A stretch of 64,000 nt of DNA from Drouetiella sp036703255 (GTDB taxonomy: Bacteria; Cyanobacteriota; Cyanobacteriia; Elainellales; Elainellaceae): assembly GCA_036703255.1 (NCBI GenBank), contig DATNPL010000092.1:62001-126000 (forward strand), given 5' to 3'. Of this stretch, positions 26,711 through 35,866 are shown piece after piece. The translations under genes and the position numbers were made by a program. The notes under the pieces are model-generated. The model searched no databases. It saw nothing but the letters and a program-made list of their open reading frames with translations, and was not told the origin of the DNA. Within the stretch, counting starts at the first letter, position 1, and the number at the start of each line of letters is the position of its first letter.

Positions 26711-26757
26711 ATAATTCCTTGCGCTAGGAGGCTGCTTCTCCTGATGCAAGGAATTAT
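26711..26757 (+). terminator. Hairpin downstream of tRNA-Pro
   Basis: 12-bp perfect outer stem ATAATTCCTTGC / GCAAGGAATTAT with an inner AGGAG/CTCCT stem, 84 bp after the tRNA. It has no T tract, so it may be a processing or stability element rather than a terminator. Confidence 0.45.
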
Positions 26758-27214
26758 TGGGCTTTATTGGATTCGTGATCCCATCAGGACTTTAATTCTT
26801 TGCAGCGATCGTAAACTCAAGACGCGATCGCATCCCAGACCGATAAATTTGGGGGTGCTTTTGGCTTTGTGCTTTCTACGTAGAAGGGCACCAGAAAAAG
26901 AGCGCTAAACTGAGCGATCGCCATCAAAAATTAACAAATATATCCTCAGTCTTCAAATTGGGATCACCCCAAAGCAGATGATCCCCACACTTCGCCGCAA
27001 GGGGATCAAGAATGTTGTCAGGATTTGGCTAAGCCGACATAATAGTATGGAAAATAATAATAAAGCTTGCAAAATCGTAATATCTGCACTCAGGACGACC
27101 TAAACCCTAGCAAGAGTCCGTTACGTTAAGAGAACAAGCCACCCTCTATAGGCACCTTGATCTCTTAATCCTTAAGAAGGTTGAACTTTTACCAAAATCT
27201 ATAAAATTATCAAA
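26758..27214. other. Intergenic region
   Basis: 457 bp without a credible frame. Several HIP1-type sites (for example near 26824, 26917) and a stretch TGGGATCACCCCAAA near 26959. The AT-rich right end probably carries the promoter of the zinc-ribbon gene. Confidence 0.4.
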
Positions 27215-27487
27215 ATGACGACAACCCAAGAAATCTGCTGCCCTAACTGCGGTAGTCCAGCAGAGCGCCAGTATATTCATATCCATCAACTGATTCAGAC
27301 CCAATGCCCGACCTGCGATTACTTTATGGTGACTTGTTCTGACACGGGCAAAGTCATCGAAGCACATGCGCCCGGTATTCCAGAGCGACTCTATTCTGAA
27401 ATATTTTGCCAAGCGATCGCCCAGGCCAAAGCATTGCAAGCCGAAACTAGATCCGTTAAGACGATCGCTCCAATCACTCTTCTTTAG
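27215..27487 (+). CDS. Small zinc-ribbon protein
   Basis: 90 residues. Two knuckles, CPNCG and CPTCD, about 27 residues apart, would bind one zinc; a further Cys pair (ICC) and HIHQ lie close. The sequence PAERQYIHIHQLIQTQCP, then VIEAHAPGIP, is conserved in cyanobacterial proteins sometimes named as PriA fragments, but there is no helicase domain here. Function unknown. It is followed by a long palindrome and the convergent PBP2 gene. Confidence 0.82.
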   Translation: MTTTQEICCPNCGSPAERQYIHIHQLIQTQCPTCDYFMVTCSDTGKVIEAHAPGIPERLYSEIFCQAIAQAKALQAETRSVKTIAPITLL

Positions 27488-27510
27488 GATCGGAGATCGC
27501 TTGAAGTCCG

Positions 27511-27557
27511 AAAGGTATTTTCCGAAAAAACGGCTCGTCTTTTCGGAAAATACCTTT
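27511..27557. repeat. Long palindrome between convergent genes
   Basis: 18-bp perfect arms AAAGGTATTTTCCGAAAA / TTTTCGGAAAATACCTTT (27511-27528, 27540-27557) around 11 nt in which a further AC/GT pair closes the pentaloop GGCTC. Terminator polarity is mixed; it may act in both directions. Confidence 0.85.
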
Positions 27558-27580
27558 GCTTCGATTAAATTCGCTACCCT

Positions 27581-29392
27581 CTAGTCACTCGTAACATTTT
27601 CGGGTGGTGCTGCGCCTTTAGGCTGCGTGCCGTTAAAGTAAGTTTCTAGCACTTGCCGTACCATGGGTGCAGCTACGGCTCCACCTCCACCTCCTGAGTT
27701 TTCACCAAAGGCCACAACTACAATCTCTGGCTTCTCCAAAGGTCCATAGGCTCCAAACCAGATATGAGACTCGCGGGGCGGATCTTCTGCTGTGCCGCTC
27801 TTACCTGCGACCGGGGGAATATTTGGCACATTCACCGCTTGGCCTGTGCCACCTGCCACTACACTGCGTAGCCCTGCCTGCACAGTTGCGATCGTTTCAG
27901 GCTTCAAATTCAGCGATTCGCGCCAGTTGCGTGCATCTTGATTATCTAGCAGCAGATGGGGCTTAACCCGATAGCCTCCATTAGCCGGAACTGCAAACAT
28001 AATGGCAACTTGTAGGGGCGAAGCTTGGAGATAGCCCTGCCCGATCGACATGTTGACGGTATCTCCTGCATACCAGGGTTCCTTTAGCTCTTGCTGCTTC
28101 CAAGCCTCATCGGGCACTAAGCCAGAAGCTTCCTCCTTTGCTAATTCAATGCCTGTTTTCTGCCCAAAACCATATTTGCGCGTCCACTGAATTAGGGGCT
28201 GTTCGCCCATGCCCATTGCAATCTGGTAGAAGAAAGTGTCACTGCTCCAAGCCAAAGCGCCTGGAAAATCCAAGGGGCCAAATCCTGCCCGATTCCAATC
28301 CCAGAATTGAATGCCTCCCACCTCAAGATAGGGAAAAGTACTCAAAACAGTATAAGGAGAAAACTTACCCGACTCTATTGCAGCAGTAGTTGTGATGATC
28401 TTGTAAGTGCTGGCAGGAGGATAGCCCTGTAGAGCGCGATTGACAAAGGGAAATTCCTGGCTTTGCAGTCGCTGCCATTGTGCATCCGTAATATAAGTAG
28501 AAAAGAGGTTCGGATCAAAGGCAGGACGGCTAACCATTGCCAGCACTGCGCCATTGCGCGGATCTATAGCAACGATCGCCCCTTTTCGATTACCCAGCGC
28601 CCTTTCGGCGGCTCGCTGCACATCTAGATCTATAGTGAGCTGCACATCGTTCCCGGCTCGAGCAGGTTTTTCACCTAGCACTCGAATCACCCGTTGCGAT
28701 CGATCAATTTCAACTTGCTGTCCGCCCCACTCACCCCGAAGCTGGCTTTCAAAAGCAGACTCTACGCCCATCTGCCCAATCACATCTCCGAGGCGATAGC
28801 CTTGCTCTTGTCGAGCTTTTAGCTCTTCATCGTTCATCTCACCCGTATAGCCCAAGACATGAGCAGCCAAATCGCCATAGGGATAGTTACGCACTGCTTC
28901 TGCCTCTACCTGAACGCCGTTCAGTTCCTGGCTAAATTCTGCTAAAGCCGTGACTTGGGCAGGGCTAAGTCCTCGGGCAATCCGCAATAGCTCTGGCGAA
29001 CCATAGCCTGCCTGATCAAGGCGTTCTTCAACATTTTCCAATGGGATATTTAACAAGTTTGCCAACCGAGGCAAAATTGCTGTCCACTGCTGTTTGGAAT
29101 TGGCGATCGGCCAGAGAAACACGGCGTAGGAAATTCGGCTACCCGCTAAAATTCTGCCCTTGCGATCGAGGATTTTGCCGCGTTCAGGCTGACGCGGAAT
29201 TAGCCGAATGCGATTGTTTTCTGCCAATTGTCGATTGCGATCGCCTTGAACAAGCTGAAGGTAGGCCAACCGACTGCCAATGCCACCCAATAGCGCTACG
29301 GTAATCACCAGCATGACAATTAGAGACTGATACTGTCGCCCAACTGTGCGATTAGACTGCTGAGAAATAGGGGAATTTTGGGTGAGAGCCAT
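27581..29392 (-). CDS. mrdA: Penicillin-binding protein 2 (class B transpeptidase)
   Basis: Peptidoglycan DD-transpeptidase of the elongation machinery, anchored in the plasma membrane and acting in the periplasm. 603 residues. One N-terminal span (LIVMLVITVALLGGIGSRLAYLQL) is followed by the PBP dimerisation domain and the transpeptidase domain. Active-site motifs: STYK (Ser328 in GYPPASTYK), the SxN-type SSD in AWSSDTFFYQ, and KSGT (Lys531 in GKSGTAE). No class A glycosyltransferase domain. The rod partners mreBCD and rodA are not in the window. Confidence 0.95.
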   Translation of the reverse strand: MALTQNSPISQQSNRTVGRQYQSLIVMLVITVALLGGIGSRLAYLQLVQGDRNRQLAENNRIRLIPRQPERGKILDRKGRILAGSRISYAVFLWPIANSKQQWTAILPRLANLLNIPLENVEERLDQAGYGSPELLRIARGLSPAQVTALAEFSQELNGVQVEAEAVRNYPYGDLAAHVLGYTGEMNDEELKARQEQGYRLGDVIGQMGVESAFESQLRGEWGGQQVEIDRSQRVIRVLGEKPARAGNDVQLTIDLDVQRAAERALGNRKGAIVAIDPRNGAVLAMVSRPAFDPNLFSTYITDAQWQRLQSQEFPFVNRALQGYPPASTYKIITTTAAIESGKFSPYTVLSTFPYLEVGGIQFWDWNRAGFGPLDFPGALAWSSDTFFYQIAMGMGEQPLIQWTRKYGFGQKTGIELAKEEASGLVPDEAWKQQELKEPWYAGDTVNMSIGQGYLQASPLQVAIMFAVPANGGYRVKPHLLLDNQDARNWRESLNLKPETIATVQAGLRSVVAGGTGQAVNVPNIPPVAGKSGTAEDPPRESHIWFGAYGPLEKPEIVVVAFGENSGGGGGAVAAPMVRQVLETYFNGTQPKGAAPPENVTSD

Positions 29393-29889
29393 AGCAAACC
29401 CGATCGATAGGAACAGCTAATTTGCAAGATTTGCAAAGTTTCTCCACTAGTCTACTCTCCCCATGTCTACTTCTGTAGGCTTACTTACTGTAAATACACT
29501 GTGAATCCTGTACTCAATAACTTCAGTGGATCTCAGCTTGGGATCTAGGCGCAAATCGCTTTAGACCAAGGTTTATATGTATAGGTCAGCTCATTCCAGT
29601 TCAGCTCATATAGATTTGGGGCGAGTTTGAGGATTTCTGCCTTTCGTTCATAATCCCCAGCTTTTAGAGTGCACCTCAAAAATTAAGCCCCATGTTTTTG
29701 GAAGACTGAAAAACTTGCGATCGGCTGAATCTACAGAATTGATGTGGAGTTTACTGGTATGTTTAGAACATTTATTTGGGATATTTGAAGTTTATTTGGG
29801 ATATTTAAAGCTGATGGCAGCTTTTGCATCACTATTCTTCGCTGAAATCTTTTAGGCTTGCTTGTAGAAATGTAGGAAATCTGCCAACC
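29393..29889. other. Region between divergent PBP2 and potA genes
   Basis: About 500 bp, AT-rich. A 20-bp tandem duplication TTTATTTGGGATATTT(G/A)AAG lies at 29771-29790 and 29791-29810, with one mismatch, about 80 bp before the potA start. It could be two binding sites for a regulator or simply slippage. Confidence 0.6.
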
Positions 29890-31023
29890 ATGTCACAGAC
29901 CGCCACACGGGATCGAAGCGCTTTGGGCACAGATACGCACCTGGATGTAGAACTCCGCAAAGTGTTTAAAGTCTACAACGGTGAAACAGCCGTCCGGGGC
30001 ATTGACCTAGACATTCACTCAGGAGAGTTTTTTAGTATCTTGGGGCCATCGGGCTGTGGCAAAACGACGACGTTGCGAATGATTGCCGGATTTGAAGAGC
30101 CATCGGGTGGCGAAGTCATTATTCGGGGCAAATCAATGACGGGCGTGCCTCCTTACAAGCGCCCTGTGAATACCGTGTTTCAAAGCTATGCGCTATTTAG
30201 CCATCTAACCGTGTGGGACAATGTGGCATTTAGTCTGCGACTCAAAAGCTGCGGCAATGCAGAACTGCGAGATCGCGTGGGGGATGCCCTGCGGTTGGTC
30301 AAGATGGATGACTTTGCCCGTCGATTTCCAGCACAGCTTTCGGGTGGACAGCAGCAGCGGGTCGCGCTGGCAAGAGCCTTGGTCAATCACCCCACTGTGC
30401 TGCTGTTAGATGAGCCTTTGGGAGCGCTTGATCTAAAGCTGCGAAAAGAGATGCAGGTCGAGCTGTCTAATCTGCATCGTGAGCTAGGTTTGACGTTTGT
30501 GATGGTGACTCACGATCAGGAGGAAGCCCTCAGCCTATCCGATCGAATTGCGGTCATGAGCAATGGAAAAATTGAGCAAATTGGTACGCCTAGCGAAATT
30601 TATGAGCATCCCAAAACCGCATTTGTAGCAGATTTTATTGGAGACACCAATTTGCTCAAAGGACGGATTGAATCGATCAATGCTGCTACCTTGCAAGTTG
30701 TGACCGACAATCATCTGCGGATTGAGGCGAAGCCCGAAACGCCTTGGGATAGCTCTAATTCTCCAGAAGTATTTGTCAGTATTCGTCCTGAGAAAGTCCA
30801 CCTTGAACTGAGTGCTCCGGCTAACCCGGTAAACTGCTATGAGGGTACGCTTAAAAATGTCATGTATCTGGGTACCCATGTAGACTACCAAGTCGATTTG
30901 ACCACAGGCGATCGCATCACCGTGTTGCAGCCTAACCGTTCTGACCGCCTACTGGCATTGGGCACCTCAGTCTATGTCTACTGGGCTGCCGAAGACTGTT
31001 TGGCTCTAACCCCACAGGAGTAA
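29890..31023 (+). CDS. potA: Spermidine/putrescine ABC transporter ATP-binding protein
   Basis: ATPase of a PotABCD-type polyamine importer on the cytosolic face of the membrane. About 377 residues from the ATG at 29890 (MSQTATRDRS); an in-frame start at 29824 is less likely. Walker A GPSGCGKTTT, Q-loop FQSYALF, signature LSGGQQQRVALARAL, Walker B VLLLDEPLGALD and switch histidine VTHDQEEA are intact. The C-terminal TOBE domain holds VSIRPEKVHLE. The gene opens a four-gene operon, 4 bp before potD. Confidence 0.96.
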   Translation: MSQTATRDRSALGTDTHLDVELRKVFKVYNGETAVRGIDLDIHSGEFFSILGPSGCGKTTTLRMIAGFEEPSGGEVIIRGKSMTGVPPYKRPVNTVFQSYALFSHLTVWDNVAFSLRLKSCGNAELRDRVGDALRLVKMDDFARRFPAQLSGGQQQRVALARALVNHPTVLLLDEPLGALDLKLRKEMQVELSNLHRELGLTFVMVTHDQEEALSLSDRIAVMSNGKIEQIGTPSEIYEHPKTAFVADFIGDTNLLKGRIESINAATLQVVTDNHLRIEAKPETPWDSSNSPEVFVSIRPEKVHLELSAPANPVNCYEGTLKNVMYLGTHVDYQVDLTTGDRITVLQPNRSDRLLALGTSVYVYWAAEDCLALTPQE

Positions 31024-31027
31024 GGGA

Positions 31028-32260
31028 ATGCCTCTAAGTAATCAAAAAAATGGCTCTGATGAAGAGTTTGATAAATCTGAGTCACCAAAATCTCGTTCAC
31101 AGGAGCGATCGCCCTTGCCACGGTTCTCTCCGGCAAGGCGGCGATTTTTAAAGACTTCGGCAGCGGCGGCTTCAGGGCTGGCGCTGGCTAACTGTGCCCG
31201 TAATCTATCTAACGCTAACTCTGGCTCAAGCCCCACTGCTGCGGGTAGCCCTGCCTCAAGCCCTAGCCCCGCTGGCGGAAACGGCGCTAGCGAGCTGTAC
31301 ATCTATACTTGGGCAGGCTATACAGACGATGCGCTGATCGAGGGCTTTCGAGAAAAAACAGGAATTCAGGTTGTTGTTGACCTGTATGACTCGAATGAAG
31401 CCATGATGGCTAAGATGCAGGCTGGAGGTGGCAGTGCTTACAGCATCATCTATCCATCTGATTACACAGTCATTGAGATGGTGAAGTCGGGGATGCTAAC
31501 CTCCCTCGACAAGTCGCGGCTCGAAGGCTTGGATACGCTTAAACCCAAATGGCAGAACCCTGTGTATGACCGGGGCAATGCCCACAGCGTTCCAACCGTG
31601 TGGGGTACAACTGGATTGATTTATGATCCTCAAAAAGTAGGAAAGTCCATTGATGGCTGGAACTTTATTTGGGATAACCGTAAGAATCTGACTCGGAAAG
31701 TCACTCTAATCAATGATGTCCGTGAGGTGTTAGGCGCGACATTACGGACTCTTGGCTATTCCTACAACACCACCAACCCAGACCAAATCAAAAAGGCTTT
31801 CAATAAACTGGTGCAAATTAAGCCAGCGATCGCCTCGTTCTTAACGACAGGTTGGGAGGATCAGTTAGCCAGCGGCGACATCACGGTATCGATGGCGTAC
31901 TCGCAAGATGCGATCGCTTTGATCGATGAGAAACCCAACCTCAAGTACGTCATTCCCCAGACGGGCAGTTCAGTTTGGACAGATACGATGGTCATTCCTA
32001 AATCAGCTCCTAATCCTGAAGCGGCCTATGCGTGGATCAACTATCTACTGCAACCCGAAATTGCCGCAGAGATGGTCAAGCAGTTTGGGATTGCCACTCC
32101 TAGTCAGGCAGCCTTTGATCTGCTGCCGCCAGAGATCCAGAAGGATGTTCGCCGCTTTCCGACAGAGGCGACGCTCTCGAAGTGCGAAGGCATAGCGCCC
32201 GTCCCCGAAAAAATTACGGAAGTCTATGACCAGTACTGGACTCGCCTGACTAGCTCCTAG
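31028..32260 (+). CDS. potD: Polyamine-binding lipoprotein with twin-arginine signal
   Basis: Extracytoplasmic substrate-binding protein of the polyamine importer. 410 residues. The N-terminus has ~35 hydrophilic residues, then RRRFLKTSA (37-45), a short hydrophobic stretch and LANC (Cys56), so it looks like a Tat-exported lipoprotein. A Ser/Ala/Pro/Gly linker follows. The mature part begins ELYIYTWAGYTDDALIEGF, typical of PotD/PotF. The start ATG 31028 overlaps nothing and sits after GGAG. Spermidine versus putrescine preference cannot be read off. Transporter neighbours confirm the role. Confidence 0.95.
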   Translation: MPLSNQKNGSDEEFDKSESPKSRSQERSPLPRFSPARRRFLKTSAAAASGLALANCARNLSNANSGSSPTAAGSPASSPSPAGGNGASELYIYTWAGYTDDALIEGFREKTGIQVVVDLYDSNEAMMAKMQAGGGSAYSIIYPSDYTVIEMVKSGMLTSLDKSRLEGLDTLKPKWQNPVYDRGNAHSVPTVWGTTGLIYDPQKVGKSIDGWNFIWDNRKNLTRKVTLINDVREVLGATLRTLGYSYNTTNPDQIKKAFNKLVQIKPAIASFLTTGWEDQLASGDITVSMAYSQDAIALIDEKPNLKYVIPQTGSSVWTDTMVIPKSAPNPEAAYAWINYLLQPEIAAEMVKQFGIATPSQAAFDLLPPEIQKDVRRFPTEATLSKCEGIAPVPEKITEVYDQYWTRLTSS

Positions 32261-32277
32261 CCCCTATTACGCTGCCC

Positions 32278-33195
32278 ATGTCTTCTTCAACCCCCTCTTC
32301 TTCGCCCCTTGCAGAGCCAGCGCCGCTTGCCTCCTCCGGCTGGCGAAAATTGACTCAACTGGTGGAACCGATCGTGCTTTTGGTACCCTCTGGGGTGTGG
32401 TTGCTGCTGCTCCTAGTGGCTCCAACGCTGCTCATTTTAGAGCTGAGCCTAATTCCAGGTTTTCGGGTGGGGCAGGCCGCAGGGGGCTATGGCATTGGCA
32501 ACTATATTGAAGCGTTCCAGCCCATCTATTTCCAGGTGATCCTGCGCTCTATCCTATTTGCAGTAGGCAGCACTGTCATCTGTATGTTGTTGGGGTTTCC
32601 CGTCGCCTATTGGATTGCCATCATGGCACCGATACGCTGGCGCAACCTGCTGCTGGTGTTATTTGTGCTGCCGCTGTGGACGTCTTCGCTGCTGCGCGCC
32701 TACGCTTGGATCACCATTCTTAGACCTAGCGGCGTCCTTAATAGTCTGCTTAATGTGCTACACCTGCCCAATCAAGACTGGCTCAATCAAACTCCGGCAG
32801 TCTATATCGGTATGGCCTACAGTTTTTTGCCCTATATGGTGCTGATCCTCTATGCCTCATTGGAAAAGTTGGATAGGCGTTTGCTAGAGGCTGCATCAGA
32901 TTTGGGAGCCACCCCACAGCAAACTTTCTGGAAGGTTACGGTTCCCCAAACTTTGTCTGGCATTGCCGCAGGGGGATTGCTGGTATTCATTACCAGCTTG
33001 GGAGAGTTTGTGGTGCCTGAGCTATTGGGCGGAGCATCCAGCATGACGATGTCTCGACTCATCTACAACCAGTTTCTAGGGGCAACCCGCAACTGGGGGC
33101 TGGGTTCTAGCTTCAGCATCTTGATGATTACTGGCGTCAGTATCGGCATTGCGCTATTGCTGAAGTACGGCGATCGCGACACTACAGTGACTTAA
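32278..33195 (+). CDS. potB: Polyamine ABC transporter permease PotB
   Basis: Inner-membrane permease. 305 residues with about six spans; the first is IVLLVPSGVWLLLLLVAPTLLI. The EAA loop that contacts the ATPase is EAASDLGATPQQTFWKVTVP. The N-terminal ~30 residues are Ser/Pro-rich. Starts 17 bp after potD. Confidence 0.95.
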   Translation: MSSSTPSSSPLAEPAPLASSGWRKLTQLVEPIVLLVPSGVWLLLLLVAPTLLILELSLIPGFRVGQAAGGYGIGNYIEAFQPIYFQVILRSILFAVGSTVICMLLGFPVAYWIAIMAPIRWRNLLLVLFVLPLWTSSLLRAYAWITILRPSGVLNSLLNVLHLPNQDWLNQTPAVYIGMAYSFLPYMVLILYASLEKLDRRLLEAASDLGATPQQTFWKVTVPQTLSGIAAGGLLVFITSLGEFVVPELLGGASSMTMSRLIYNQFLGATRNWGLGSSFSILMITGVSIGIALLLKYGDRDTTVT

Positions 33196-33204
33196 TCTAA
33201 CCAG

Positions 33205-33234
33205 CTACCTAATCTGAACCTACCTAATCTGAAC
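33205..33234. repeat. 15-bp perfect tandem duplication in the potB-potC spacer
   Basis: CTACCTAATCTGAAC occurs at 33205-33219 and 33220-33234, directly after the potB stop. Confidence 0.92.
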
Positions 33235-33298
33235 GTCTCCCTTCGGATTAGCCCCGGACATAATTCATTAAATCTGATGAGCGACGATACCTTCAACC

Positions 33299-34186
33299 AT
33301 GATGCAGACGCCTTCGCCAAAGTCGAACTTTAAAGTCTCCTGGCAGTTTCTGTTTACCCTGCTGATGTATGGGTTTATGTATCTACCCATCTTGATTTTG
33401 GCAGTTTACAGCTTCAATGCCTCTCGCTTCAGCACAACCTGGGAAGGGTTTAGCTTCAAATGGTATCAAGCTCTATTTAAAGATTTGCGGATTTTTGATG
33501 CCTTACAAGATAGTCTGACGGTGGCTTTGGCTGCGGTAGCTGTATCTGCGGTGCTAGGCACGATGATGGCCGTAGGGCTAGCAAAGTATCGATTTCCCGG
33601 CAAAGGGTTTTACCAGGGCACAGCGTATTTGCCGTTGATTATTCCAGATATTGCGATCGCTGTTGCCACTCTGGTTTTCTTTAGCTCAATCTTTGGGCTT
33701 TTAGCGCCGATCGTCCAATCTCTCAACGTCGCTCTGGTGAATATGGAGGTTTCTTTTAGTCTGCCGCAGCCCGCCCTCAGCATTGGCACTGTGATCATCG
33801 CTCACGTTGTTTTTTGCTTGTCATATATTGCGGTAGTCGTTTCGACTCGCCTGACCAACCTTGATCCTCACCTAGAAGAAGCCGCTCTCGATCTGGGCGC
33901 AACTCCTTTTCAGGCTTTTATCAAGGTCTTACTCCCCGAACTCATTCCTGCAATACTCTCGGGCTGTTTACTCGCCTTCATCCTCAGTATGGATGACTTG
34001 CTGATCTCTGGATTTACGGCGGGTAGTGGAACAACAACGCTGCCGATGCTGATTTATAGCCGGGTGCGGACTGGCGTTAGGCCGGATATCAACGCTCTGA
34101 GTGTTGTGCTGATCTTGATGTCTGCCTTCCTGGCTTTAGCCTCTGAATATATGCGCTACAGGGGCGATCGGAAGCGCTTAAGCTAA
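33299..34186 (+). CDS. potC: Polyamine ABC transporter permease PotC
   Basis: Second permease subunit, 295 residues, about six membrane spans beginning LLMYGFMYLPILILAVYSFN. The EAA loop is EAALDLGATPFQAFIKVLLP. SMDDLLISGFTAGSGTTTLPM is characteristic of PotC. Two consecutive ATG codons open the frame. It closes the potA-D-B-C operon, 103 bp after potB. The convergent gene downstream is unrelated. Confidence 0.96.
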   Translation: MMQTPSPKSNFKVSWQFLFTLLMYGFMYLPILILAVYSFNASRFSTTWEGFSFKWYQALFKDLRIFDALQDSLTVALAAVAVSAVLGTMMAVGLAKYRFPGKGFYQGTAYLPLIIPDIAIAVATLVFFSSIFGLLAPIVQSLNVALVNMEVSFSLPQPALSIGTVIIAHVVFCLSYIAVVVSTRLTNLDPHLEEAALDLGATPFQAFIKVLLPELIPAILSGCLLAFILSMDDLLISGFTAGSGTTTLPMLIYSRVRTGVRPDINALSVVLILMSAFLALASEYMRYRGDRKRLS

Positions 34187-34224
34187 CAGCAGAATTTTGG
34201 CCTCACGGCAAACAAAATTTTGGC

Positions 34225-35172
34225 CTAGCTCAGCCGACCTGCCAAGCGTTCATCATAGATTCGCTCATTGCGGTTATCAACCATTAACACTCGAACTTGC
34301 TTGATGGGTGACTCTTCAATCACATAGCAAATTCGGTAGTCACCTGAACGGATGCGGTAGATTTTGCCATGTCGAGAAATAAACTTTCTCAGGTAGTCGC
34401 AGTCGCGAGGTCTGGGATCGGTTTGCAGCGCAAAGACCTTACCCATCACCTTTTTGTACTCGCGATCGGGCAGATCTTCTAAATCGCCCAAATATTCAAT
34501 CTTCAACCCATAGCTACCGCTCGTTTTCTCTAGCTCGTCGTTTTCTAACGCCTGATCTATTCTGGCAGCACCTAGCTTACGGTTGGCTTGACCTAGGCTT
34601 TCTTTAAGGACAGTATTTTCAGCGCCTAGAGCTTGAACTTGGTTCGAGTATCTTTCTGCTAAATCCTCAAATTGCCGACGCTTGCTCTGCTCTTCATCGA
34701 TCGCGTCATGCATCAAATTAATATATTCATCTCGGTTAGCAATTTCCTGCTGCAAGACCAGCTTTTTAGAAAGCTCTCGCTCTAACTTGCTAATCTTTGT
34801 TTGATATTCTTTGTGAGACAGACGGCTGGCTTGAAGCTGCTCCGATAGTTCACGCGTTTTCAGTTCGATCTCAGTCTTACTTTGAAGCTCTAATTGCAGC
34901 TTATCTGCCACAAGCTGCGATCGAATCTTAACTTCCTTTAGCTCATTTTGCAGCAGAGCGGTTTCAGTCCGCATCTCTCCACAAATCTGGTTCTCAAGCT
35001 GCGTCTTTTGAATAAGCTGGTGGGCTGTTTCAGTTTGCTCCCAGGCACACCAGCCTAAAAAACCTGCAAATAGCCCTAGAAAAACCGTGTAATTCAGCCA
35101 GTTGAGGATAACGGTAATCAAAAGCGTCCCCGAAGCAACGATTAATCCTTTGACTAGTCGATTTTTCAACAT
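34225..35172 (-). CDS. Membrane-anchored coiled-coil protein with C-terminal RelE/ParE-like domain
   Basis: 315 residues from the ATG at 35172; an earlier frame start at 35259 would add 29 poor residues. Three parts are visible. Residues ~8-44 contain one long or two short hydrophobic spans (LIVASGTLLITVILNWL, then YTVFLGLFAGFLGWCAW). Residues ~45-215 are a continuous E/Q/K/L-rich coiled coil. Residues ~225-315 resemble a RelE/ParE toxin fold: LPDREYKKVMGKVFALQ, HGKIYRIRSGDYRICYVIE and VRVLMVDNRNERIYDE. Arg280, Arg301 and Tyr306 sit where RelE toxins carry catalytic residues. No antitoxin-like gene lies on either side. Function is unknown; a membrane-tethered RNase or a non-toxic RelE scaffold are both possible. 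Confidence 0.8.
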   Translation of the reverse strand: MLKNRLVKGLIVASGTLLITVILNWLNYTVFLGLFAGFLGWCAWEQTETAHQLIQKTQLENQICGEMRTETALLQNELKEVKIRSQLVADKLQLELQSKTEIELKTRELSEQLQASRLSHKEYQTKISKLERELSKKLVLQQEIANRDEYINLMHDAIDEEQSKRRQFEDLAERYSNQVQALGAENTVLKESLGQANRKLGAARIDQALENDELEKTSGSYGLKIEYLGDLEDLPDREYKKVMGKVFALQTDPRPRDCDYLRKFISRHGKIYRIRSGDYRICYVIEESPIKQVRVLMVDNRNERIYDERLAGRLS

Positions 35173-35866
35173 AGGCTGCGTCCATTGATGTGGATTACGG
35201 AGGGCTGATCTTAGCGCCGAGATTATCCAGCTAGGAGTGACGGAACAGCCTTTTATCACCTACAAACAGAATTCAATCTTAGTTGAGAGGCTTCAGTCTA
35301 TTGGTGCCTTTGGTAACGAATTTCAGTAAAGGTGTTCAGGACAGTCTAGCTTTTTGCCCAATCATTTGCCCAATCAAGTGCCTACTCTACAGTTCCGTAA
35401 AAAGCACAATTGGGAGCTACAGGCTGTTGTAGGTCGTTCAGTACTTTTTCAGGAAAATAGCTGCCCTTTAAAAACAATCTGGTTTTTAGCCAAGTTGCTA
35501 TCCACATCCAGCCATAGAAGCTCAAAAGGGTTGGAAACAGTTTTAGCTAGAAGCTATTGCGGTCGGGGATTGCTGAAGTTGAGGGCGATCGCTGTGCTTA
35601 TTCATTATCTGTGCGCTTCCCTCAAATTTCGGGAACTCTGAACCTAAGTTCATCCTACAAAAGAGCCTGTGCTCTCAGAGTAACCCTGGTGGATTGGGAA
35701 CCTGCTGAAATCATTGAAATCTCGTAGATGGGGTCAGCCTCATCTGACGAAATCAGCTCCAGCATCAGGTTTCGCACTGCTCAATCCAACCCCAAAAGGA
35801 AGATGTGTCAACTCGTCAGCCTCAGATTGAAAACATTAGTTAGAAAAACTCACCCAGATTCCTGTC
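35173..35866. other. 694-bp intergenic region
   Basis: It separates the RelE-domain gene from the glycosyltransferase cluster. A 95-codon plus-strand frame at 35354-35641 starts with TTG and has an irregular composition, so I do not accept it. A short duplication TTGCCCAATCA occurs twice near 35355-35376. No terminator or promoter is clear. Confidence 0.4.

Noticed and set aside
35354..35641. 95-codon plus-strand frame before the GT10 gene
   Set aside because: TTG start without ribosome binding site; composition resembles translated non-coding DNA.
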